DNA of 64,000 nt from Takakia lepidozioides (taxonomy: Eukaryota; Streptophyta; Takakiopsida; Takakiales; Takakiaceae). A program made the translations under genes and the position numbers. A model generated the notes under the pieces. The model made no database searches. It saw only the letters and a program-made list of their open reading frames with translations, and was not told the origin of the DNA. The number at the start of each line of letters is the position of its first letter. Position 1 is the first letter of the stretch. The stretch is taken from NCBI GenBank assembly GCA_030704615.1, contig CM060734.1, positions 11,472,001 through 11,536,000 of the forward strand, given 5' to 3'. Below are positions 34,758 to 43,597 of this stretch, piece after piece.

Positions 34758-37700
34758 GTGGTATCATCGACAGCTCCAACTGCTCGAGCAGTCACTCCAA
34801 AAGCCGCTACTCATCGCATGTTTGGATCGCCCAACTTGGGGCGGGAGGGCAAACTAAATCCTTTTGTTGGTGGACGGGAGGACCTGCAGCGAGAGTACGA
34901 CAGAATAGGCATTGGGGAGGTTGGTGCAGGCGGCATGGCAGATGAAGGGCGTCGGATGACGACAACAGATCCGACAATGAAGGAAGTTGATGCACATGTA
35001 GTAGGGCCCGCCCACGCAAAGAAGAAGAAGAAAGCCAAGCACATGCAATCCCCGGCGAGAGAGCCGTCATAGGCTGCGGAGGGGGGAGTGAGCAGGGCGC
35101 TAAGGGTGTCAGTTCGCCTCAATCAAAGGTGGTCATCCTGGAGGCCTCCCCTGCTGCTACCCCTAGTAAGAAATAGAAGGCCCGTGAGAGGGCAAAAGAG
35201 AGGGCAAAAGAACAGGCGAGACAGAAGGCTAGCCAGGAGGCAAGAGAAAAGGCCACTGAAGAGGCCAGGGTTGTCGAAATGACAGATGCCCATGTAAGCG
35301 AGGGGCGCACAGAGACGGTGGATCCCTCCAAGACACCACAAACAGGCAGTAACACACCGGTTACACCATCGCGGGTGGGAGCAGCCCACCAAATTACCCA
35401 TACGGTGGAGACTGGAGGAGGGGAAAGACACCACAAAGAGCACGGATTGTGGAAGTTCGAGGTGAAGCCGGGGAGAGGGCAGTAGAGACGGGTAGAGTGC
35501 TCGAGGTGGTTCCGGCGGTGGTTGACCATGTTGAGGACGACGAGAGGGAGCTTTCTGACCAGGATGACATCCTCCCGGACATCCCCAGGCCCCAAACCCG
35601 GAGCATACAGGCTGGATTTGGCGGTCCGGGTGGGCTGCCGGAGAACCCCCCTGCAACAGACGTCATGTCGGAGGCGGATATGAAGTTGGCCACTGCCAAG
35701 ATGTTGGAGGCAACCCACAACAACATTGGCAGGGTCCTGGGGGGCATGGTGTATCCGGCCAAGCTTCGGATTCCCCTTTGCCGCTTGGTTTCATTGCAGG
35801 TGGTGAGACCTGCCCTCCCAGGCAATATCAACAAGCTGAAATTCTCTTTCCGGGAGGGATATTGAATGGGGTTTGCCGCGTTTTACGTTTCCATGGAGAA
35901 CGACCACGGAGCTTCTCGTGCCCACACTTCCGATGAGGTGGACAAATGGGGTCCCCATTGGCAAAGGCGAAATGAGGAGTTCGAGAGATTGATTGCTACT
36001 GATCCTCTTTTCCAGCACTTGTCCGGAAAGATGTTTTACGTGTGGGACGACAATCATCGCCTCCTGGCATAGATGGAGTACATAGCCCAAGCCCACCCCA
36101 ACAACCTGGATTGGCATTTCGCCGTGGAGTGTGTTGTGCTCAAGGTTGCGGGGCCCAAAGATCGCAGTCTTCTCAAAGCGGCAATGGCAGACATCAACTC
36201 GTAAGTTACAATGCCCCTTGCTTTGGAACTTTGAATTTGAAACAGTCATTGCATTGTCAATTGTCATATTTGTTGCAAATTCTTATTTCTGTATTGTTTA
36301 ATGGAAATGTGGCATTGCAGGATGACTGAGAATGCCTTCATTGCCACCAACTTGTCCCATATGCTCTTCGGAGTGAAGGATGTCGGGAAGCAGGGGGTGC
36401 AAGAGTTTGCCAATTTGCTCAGAGGCAAAGGCAGACAGAACCTGGTATAGGCTGAGCATGGACGCCATGGTGGACTACATATTTCGGGTAAAGCTCCTGA
36501 TTGTTTTGTTCAGCTTATCTGTCTCTCCTCCCCCAATAGAAGAAAAAGTGTTGACCAGGATTTCTAATCATATCTGCGCATTCTTGACAAACCAAAATTC
36601 AGCAGGATTTGGCACATGCGCGGAGGTTCTACATGGAGTCAGAGGAGAAGAAACTAACCCTCCCGGTACTGGAATCATATCTCAAAGCTGTGGAGGCGAA
36701 GGCCCGCATAAAGTACAAGTCGCGGATGGTAAAGTACGTGGCCATAGCTGATCCTGCCCTTGGTGCCGACTTTCTGGTAGAGGTGGGGAAGCACTACTCC
36801 CGCGCTCTGAAGCCCACGATGACATTGGAGAAGCTACATCGTCTAGCCACATCCTGTGTGGATGCAACAGAAAAGGTTATACATTCTTAACCAAATTGTC
36901 GTGGCAACAATTCGTTTTTGTGGTGTTTGGCGCTTACTAATATGCTGGGTGGTTGGACAGACCCGGTGGCTCCAAATCTGGAATGGTTCCCAAAGTACAA
37001 GGGACATCTGGAGCTTCCCCAAACCCGACAAACTGTCCGACCCCACATTCGACATGTGGATGAACCGCATGACATGGTGGTTTCAGATACTTTCCCATGC
37101 TTCATTTGGGGCTTCTACTCTTGTATCGGATAGATTTATTGTATTTTTTGAGGAAAGCGGTCTGATGGAGAATGTCCACAGGTGACGACGAATGCGCAAG
37201 AGCAACTTGACACACAAGCACATCGGTTCAAGCTAGAGATTTCTGGTGAAGCAGAGAGCCTACGCGACTATGTGACGAGGTACTTTCTGCTCTACAAAAC
37301 CGACCTATTCTTTCGAGAGATACCCCATGCCCGCCGGAGCCACGAGTTCACCGACCAGCCGAACGCGGACAAAGTGGCAATGCGCCTTCTGTATAGGTAC
37401 ATACGCGATGCCTTTCTTTTTAGTCCCTATATTTCGAGGATTTAACAGGCCTTATGTGGCGCATGAAAATTAGCTGTGAAGAAGTCTTTGGAAAAATGGC
37501 GCCGAATTTTCGGATTCGGGCCCTGGGGGATGGCTGTCCAAGGGGTGGCTGGCACTCAGTCTGGAAATTCGGTGCCATTTTTCCAGTTGCAGGCCCAGTC
37601 AAATCTGGGACTTAGCCATTCTCGGCCCCAACCTGGGAAAATGGCGCCGAATTTCCAGTTCAGGGCCCCGAAAATGGCTAAGTGGCTGGCACCTGCACTG

Positions 37701-40610
37701 GAAATTCGGCGCCATTTTTCCAGTTCCGGGCACAATCAGCTCTGGGACTAAGCCATTTTCGGGTCTAACCTGGAAAAATGGCGCCGAATTTCCAGTGCTG
37801 GGCCACAAAAATGGCTTAGTCCCTACAGTGGCAGGCACCGAAACCGGAAATTCGGCGCCATTTTTCCAGTTCCGGGCCCAGTCAGTTCTGGGACTAGCCA
37901 TTTTCGGCCCCAACCTGGGAAAATGGCGCCGGTTTTCAAGTGCAGGGCCCCGAAAATGGCTAAGTCCCTAGTGTGGCAGGCACCGAAACCGGAAATTCGG
38001 CGCCATTTTTCCAGTTCCGGGCCCAGTCAGTTCTGGGACTTAGCCATTTTCGGCCCCAATCTGGGAAAATGGCGCCGAATTTCCAGTTGAGGACCCCGAA
38101 AATGGCCAAGTCCTTGGGGTGGCTGGCACCGAAACTGGAAATTCGGCGCCATTTTTCCACTTCCGGGCCTACTCAGTTCGGGCGTATATTCGGCGTGTAT
38201 TTTGCAGTTTCATTCCCTAAAATTTACCTCGTTCCCGGGACCTCATTCTGTGTGTTTCTTGAATGCAGGCACTGCAAGTTCTCCCTTTTGGAGAAAGGTC
38301 ATCTGTCCTTCGAGCCGCCATTCTTCCTCGCATGGAGGAACCCTGGGGCTGACTCCATGTATATTGACGTTATCGTGAAGGAGTGGCATTTGGAACATTT
38401 GCGCGACTGCCCTTGGTATGTGGACCTTCCGCCCAGCTCGCTCGACTCATCCGAGTTTCAATTGAAGCTGGATGCTGAGGCTCGACGAAACCGGGCTCCG
38501 CTGCCTCTGCTGGGTCCAAAGGAGGCGAGAGTGCTTGCCAAGTCCAGGAAAGCGGCAGAGCTTGCTCAGGCAGGTATTCAAGAGAAATTGAATGAGAAGA
38601 ATAAAGGACAAAAGAAAAGGACACGGAAACAGGGGAGTACAGTAACCCCCAAAAAATAGAAAACCACCGGGGCACCAGAGGAGGCGCAGGAGGGGCCCCA
38701 AGGGAGTGACTCCGACGACGACTTTGTGCAAGGTCCTACGACTGCTGCTGCTGCTACCAAGTCACCGGTCGTCCGGGTTCCCAAGTCAGTTCGGACTGGG
38801 ACTGGCTCTGCCAAGAAGTTGGCATTTGAGGGCAAGCCTACACGGCGGTATTCGGCGGTGACGTTTCCGAAGAGGCCAAAGCTAAACCCCAACCATCATC
38901 CAATGTGTCAATGAGAGCTTCCTTGACGCTCTGGCTGCCAGGGCGAAGAAGGTGGCCCACAGTAAGTCTGTGGCGGAGCAAAAGGGGAAAGCCAAGAAGA
39001 GGGCTCCTAGTACAGAGCCTAAAGACACCCCTGGTTTTGAATCCATGATGGAATTCTTCACGGTTGTGAGCACGGATTGCAAGAGCACTCGGGGGGGGGG
39101 GGGGGTTGAGGTGGAGAGAGCCTGCGATATGATTCTCCTCGATATTCCAGATGGGGAGCTGCTAGAGGGCCTGGTGTGCCCACCTGGAACAGGTTTACTG
39201 AGGACTACTGGAGAGCCGGGTTTGGGCTAGCGGGGATGCTCCTGGATGACGGTGGATGTATGGTGGTCCTTGCCACAAGAGGGAAGACCACAGACAATGT
39301 CGTGGCAAGGTGGACACCGAAAAGTGTCACCCCGGTCCTCCTCAAAAAATGGTTCTGCATCAATACGCAGGGGTTGCGAATAGAGGGCCAAAGTGTAAGT
39401 TATCAATCTATTGCATTCACTTCATATTGTGGTGTATCTGAACTAGACCCTGGAGTTGATCCCTCTTTTGTTGGATGTGCAGACATTGGTGTTTGAGGCA
39501 TATTGTTTTGTGAAAAAAAATAGGGTGGGAGGGCGGGCGGGATTCCTGGTCATTCATATCATGAAAGCACCATGGGTTGACATCAAACATGTGCCCCACT
39601 CCAGTATGCCGAAGGACACAAAGACAGGCAAATCGTGGCGGTACAGCCGGACCCGGAGCCCTGCTTTCAGCCAAACCCTCCTGGAGACGTGCTCCGATGT
39701 CTAAGGGCGGATTCTTGACCTCACATGCAGCACGGGTAAGCCTTCACGTGCACAGTTTGTCCCCTGGCCCGATTGCAATTGCATGCCGCATGCTACTAAC
39801 TGCCCACTTTGTCCATCAGGTGCTTCAATGTGGGCAGGGACGTTGTCCGACAGGCATGTCTTCGCCTTCGAGCCAGATACTGCCCTCCACAACTCCGAAC
39901 TTGCAGTGGCTGAACGTCTGCCGAAAGAGGAAGAGACATCCTCGGAGGATGAGGAAGAATCCGACAAGGAGCAGGGGGAGGTACAAGTTGGGATCGAGGC
40001 CGAGGAGCCCCCGATTTACGAGTGAGTGGTCGCATTGTAAGTTGCCTCCTGATTTTGTGAGGCACCTCCCTCCGCTCTCTTATTTCATTGAAAGACCCTT
40101 TGTGCTTCTGCTGGTATTGACATTCTTGAAGTGGATTTGTTCTTACGTAGGATGCCAAGTACTGCAGGAGGGACGTTTACACTGCAGTTTATGGGCAGGA
40201 GGGACGTGCCTTTTTTTGCCAGGGGGGATTTCATCCCGAGTCCAGAAAGGGACTACATCCTTCCTACTTATGCTGCCCGGCTTACTTCGGTGTCAATTAC
40301 GAGGTCTTCCGAACCTAGTCGTGTACAGCAGATTTTAGACGGGGCAAACCTCAAGAAAATGAAGATGAGGGAGGAGGCAGCAGCTATTAGAGCCCGTCAG
40401 GCTCGTAGATTTGTCATGGATTCTGCTGAGGAAAGTAGGGGAGAAGAGGCAGAAGATTCCCAGGAGGTGAGGTGGACAGTCCCCCAAGAAGAGGACGGTA
40501 TTTTTGAGAGGCATAGTGGAACTGATGCATCTCATCGCTCAAAGGATGGGGGGGATGAGGGGGGTGAGGAGGAAGGTGGGGCAAGTTCCTCGGAGGGTGT
40601 AGGAGAGTAG
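34758..40610 (+). pseudogene. ParB-like / methyltransferase-like fusion gene, element B (stops and frameshifts)
   Basis: Exon-by-exon homologue of 9886-3995. Exon 1 (34758-36198) has a Lys/Glu/Ala-rich charged region and then the ParB-like domain: RIPLCRL, VVRPALPG, FYVWDDNHRLLA. Later exons: 36321-36487, 36603-36875, 36961-37086, 37182-37396, 38269-39394, 39483-39735, 39820-40021 and 40151-40610. The methyltransferase-like part has DMILLDIPDG, WNRFTEDYWRAGF, then SPAFSQTLLETC, ILDLTCSTG and an ASMWAGTLSDRHVFAFEPD block. So the atypical DIPDG and DL(S/T)xSTG are shared by both copies. In-frame stops at 35174, 35863, 36070, 38657 and 39702, plus frameshifts. The donor after 37086 reads AT rather than GT. 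A long acidic C-terminal tail ends the protein. Confidence 0.72.
37489..38160. repeat. Ten GGCGCC palindromes at ~73-bp spacing in intron 5 of the element B fusion gene (P6)
   Basis: Copies start near 37489, 37561, 37627, 37699, 37771, 37845, 37917, 37991, 38063 and 38136. Each reads AATTCGGCGCCATTTT or its reverse complement, flanked by GGAA/TTCC. Orientation alternates strictly from copy to copy and spacing is 66-74 bp. The spacers are themselves repeated (GGGCCCAGTCAG.TCTGGGACT, then GCCATTTTCGGCCCC). The array fills most of an intron homologous to the one holding P2 palindromes in element A. Confidence 0.95.
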
Positions 40611-40834
40611 TGCCCATCCCGGCTATGACAGGTAGGACACACTTGTATAGATGTGGCTTGCCACAAAATTTGCAATAAAATGTTGCATTTCATTGCTATG
40701 ACGAGTCCACTGGTGCCAAATTCCAACTTCATATGACCCTATTTCCATGCCTCCTAACCCTATTTCCATGGACACACAATGGTCCGCTCATGTTTTTTTT
40801 TTTCCGCTCATGCTCATGCCGCTCGTGAAATAGC
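40611..40834. repeat. Right end of element B with candidate TIR
   Basis: Contains a duplicated CCCTATTTCCATG.. segment (about 40737-40770), a T run, and three GCTCATG motifs. It ends at 40804-40834, the inverse of the left TIR. Confidence 0.58.
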
Positions 40835-41220
40835 AGCCCCCAGTAACGAGAGAGCTATGGCAGCTGACGAGCTTGCTAAGTCCGCGATAGTCATGACTAG
40901 AGTGGCGGCAGCACCAGCTTGCAAGGGGAATAGGAAGAGAAAAGAGCAAAAATAGGGGAACCCTAAAATGATAACCATGGCTAAAACATAGCTAGATCAC
41001 AAAGGGAAATGGCAGGGGGGAGGCGGAGGTGAGCTTGTGGCTGATTGTACCAAGTAGGCTATCGCTTACGGTTCAGCAAGTCTGGCCTCAGAATTTATTA
41101 TTATTATTATTTTCACAATGATTAAAGATACAATTGCTTTCATACCACTATTGGTCCCACGTAAAAAGTTTTTGTTTGTTGTCAGCACTGCTTATTTCTA
41201 GGGGAACGAGCATATCCACA
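40835..41220. other. Spacer between elements B and C, no gene seen
   Basis: Mixed-composition sequence with an ATT-repeat (41097-41110). No recognisable frame. Confidence 0.6.
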
Positions 41221-41777
41221 CTACAACGCACAGTTGCAATGTGCTAATAGGAAACATCTCCTGAAACAAAGTAGTGGAAAGTCATCCTCCAAGGTGTCTA
41301 CAGACATGTCTATAGTAGTTGTGTGCACTTTTTGTCCACCGGCACCTTCAGGGCGCCTGGGTGTGGTGCGGAGGTTCATGTCAGACCTCCATAAATGAAG
41401 GTGTTCCTCGTCTTGTAAATTGCCGAGAACAATCTTCCGCTTCGTTGTCCGAGTGAGAAGGTCACCCTCGAGCCCAGGATTTCTACCATGGAGAGGAGTG
41501 CCCTCCACAAAACTTCTTATTGCCTCAACCATCTTCTGAGGATCTGAAGACCGCGCTACCGCCCGTGCTAGTAATTGTTCACGGTCGGGACCGAAACCCT
41601 TTGCACCACCCTTCAGATAATTATGGTAGGACGATGATTGCAGAAGAGCCCTTGTCATGTCGTCTTTGTTAGCTGTGTACAGGTCCACTTCACCACTGCC
41701 GGCCTGCCAGCTCGCATGCACGGACTCAAACATGTTCACATTTGGCATTGTTGCGTCGTCCTCCAGATCTAGTCCCT
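41221..41777 (-). pseudogene. C-terminal exon fragment of the element C transposase (piece F)
   Basis: Begins after a CTTGCAG acceptor at 41778 and reads NMFESVHASWQAGSGEVDLY, DDMTRALLQSSSYHNYLKGG, GFGPDREQLLARA, EGTPLHGRNPGLEGD. This matches the exon following the intron in A (NLAETVHNAWLQQ.., RGRDLYVATTDDLIRALQQQ, LVSRVPHLEGE). The SWIM finger part is missing. It is on the opposite strand to the catalytic-core piece at 42.36-43.05 kb, explained by a local inversion. Confidence 0.82.
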
Positions 41778-41859
41778 GCAAGTCACATCTCCACCGGCAT
41801 GAAAACAAGGTATGCGAGGCCAACGAAGAAGCCCAAGCCTAAAGATGAGGTCCATCGAA

Positions 41860-42050
41860 GCGATGAACAGTAGTTATCGGTACCGACTATAGCCATGGAA
41901 TGGTTGAACACCCAAAACTTAATTTTAAAGTCAGTGCAGACTATAAGCAGTCCATACCCAAAACCTAATCGTAAAGTCGCTGCAGACTATAAGTAGTCCA
42001 TATATAGTGCCATCTGCTACGCTATAGTCGGTGCGGACTTAATTACTCTT
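41860..42050. repeat. P7 palindromes in the split transposase intron (left part)
   Basis: Four copies of TAGTCGGTGCCGACTA-type palindromes, near 41873, 41927, 41974 and 42020. Some have the variant centre GTGCAGAC. Confidence 0.8.
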
Positions 42051-42129
42051 AAATCATTCTGCTTCGGGTAAGGTCAATGGGCAAAATCTGAGTCCTCTGA
42101 TTCGTGAGACTACCAGTATAGGGTCAAAG

Positions 42130-42355
42130 GGTCCATTCGTTTAAGGACCGGCAATCGGAATAGGCCTGCTACATTTAAGTGGTTTTTCTCTCTTGGGATC
42201 TGTCCCAAATCATAATCCAACTTATTGGATGCATGGCTCTTATTACACTGATTACAGTGTGTGTGCCTTATGGCTTAATCGGGGTTTTAATTTTTTTCCC
42301 CAAATAATTCATGAATAAAATTAATCAGGGCATAAATAAATAAATAAATAAATAT
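42130..42355 (+). repeat. LINE 3' UTR and (TAAA)n tail, displaced
   Basis: From about 42240 the sequence matches 61873-61935: CAGTGTGTGTGCCTTATGGC, then GGGGTTTTAATTTTTTTCCC. It ends in a short TAAA repeat at 42333-42355, the signature of a LINE 3' end. It directly abuts the transposase core at 42356, so the LINE had inserted into that exon. The LINE's RT-encoding part lies in opposite orientation just to the right. Confidence 0.65.
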
Positions 42356-43051
42356 GGAGCGGGTACGACTATATCCAGGGGAGCCGGTTCCCAGGGCAAG
42401 GGAGTGTGGATGAGATATGTTTCATATTCAAAATGTCAACTGTTGGAAAGGCTGTGGAGTCCATCTGGGCGACATGATGCGTCCCGGGGGGGAGCTAGGA
42501 AGGAGCTAGATTATGTTCGACAACGTGAAGCGAATAAATGGATAGAGTACAATGGCTTGTCATGTGTATCATCCAAATTTTCCGAAGCTCATGACGATCG
42601 CAATTTGCAAAATGAAATGTGAGGACACAGATTCACAGAAGATCATGTGAGAATGCATCAATGATCAGATGCAGCGAGCAGGGAAGGGGCGACCGCAATT
42701 TCGGGGATTCATGGCTGACAATGCAAATGCCAACTGGGTTGCTGTTCATCAAGTGTATGGAGGCGGGGAACCGATGCCCGATCGTGAGAGAACATATGGG
42801 TTCCACTGGGGTCAGAGTCTTGAGAAGTGGACAAAAAAATACATCTCCAAAAACCTGCAACATGCACATGTTCAGCTTTGTACGAAGTGGAGAGTAGCAA
42901 ATACTGAGGCGGAAGCAGAGGTCTCATTTTTGGCCATCCGAGCATGGTGGTCCTCTTCGGGTGCCGCTCGAGATGAAGATGTTCCCGCGTTGGAGAGCTG
43001 GCTGTTGTGGTGGACATACCGCTACTCTCAACTTGGAGGCTATGTTCGCAA
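42356..43051 (+). pseudogene. Catalytic-core fragment of the element C transposase (piece G)
   Basis: Reads YDYIQGSRFPGQG, then FIFKMSTVGK, FDNVKRI, TMACHVYHPNF, a TGA where the A copy has Trp (near 42647), then GFMADNANANWVAVHQVYGG, YGFHWGQSLEKW, AWWSSSGAARDED and WLLWWTYRYSQLGGYVRN with a GTAAG donor at about 43052. Homologous to residues around the DDE/C-x2-H core of A and B. It starts exactly where piece E (53571-54095) ends in the protein, indicating both are one gene split by a LINE. Confidence 0.85.
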
Positions 43052-43530
43052 TGTAAGAATTCAGTTTTTCCATGCAATGTCTTTTTACGCCCACTCATTA
43101 CGGCTCTGCTCACGTGAGCAAAGCCCGGATTTTATAGTCTGTACCGACTATTACGGTTCCATCGGAACCATTCTATGTTCTCTTTGTAAAACTATCAGTG
43201 AACGGATATATATCCGCTCACATGAGCTAAACATTGCTTTCATAGTGGCTCCTTTGAGAGCACACATGAGCAAAACATTATTTGTGTAGTCTGCACCGAC
43301 TATAGCATCACAGATGCCAGAATCGGTTGGAATGGCAGTATTTTTTTTGGTAGTCTGCACCGACCATAAGATAAGGTTTCCACATATTTCGTAAATGTGT
43401 TGATATTGGCTGCGATCACATGAGGTTCAGCTCACCCTCGAAGAACATTCAGTGTGTAGCTTGCACCGACCATAGCGTTGCAGATGGCATTACTATCGAG
43501 TGCTCATAGTCTGCACCGACTATAAGGTTA
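43052..43530. repeat. P7 palindromes in the split transposase intron (right part)
   Basis: Five copies of TAGTCTGCACCGACTA-type palindromes near 43134, 43290, 43355, 43454 and 43505, plus three GCTCAYGTGAGC-like motifs at about 43107, 43215 and 43262. It is an intron, judging from the donor at its left and the matching acceptor now at 41778. Confidence 0.85.
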
Positions 43531-43597
43531 GGTGTCAAAACTGAGTCCAGATGCCCGCTTGGAAGAGGTCTTGAGGTGTTTCCAGTTGACATCGCGT

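Larger units (their letters stand above)
27376..40834. mobile_element. Element B: ~13.5-kb relative of element A with candidate TIRs
   Basis: The ends form an inverted repeat: 27376-27398 begins GCTATTTCATGAGC, and the reverse complement of 40804-40834 begins GCTATTTCACGAGC. Both continue to ATGAGCGGA, with 9 extra bases on the right. Between them lie the transposase (minus, 31664-28036), the third gene (minus, about 32694-32130), a tandem palindromic repeat (32945-33640) and the ParB-like/methyltransferase-like fusion gene (plus, 34758-40610). As in element A, the transposase and fusion gene are divergent and each runs toward its own terminus. No flanking target duplication was found. All three genes carry disabling changes. 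Confidence 0.72.

Noticed and set aside
34758-40610. Reassigned stop codons (recoding) to explain in-frame TAG, TGA and TAA in the element B fusion gene
   Set aside because: All three stops occur, frameshifts are also present, and LINE ORF2, the third gene and the A gene use normal stops. Pseudogenisation is simpler.
27376-40834. Element B as a giant virus or Maverick/Polinton-type insertion
   Set aside because: No DNA polymerase B, capsid, packaging ATPase or integrase is seen. The only mobility gene is MULE-type.
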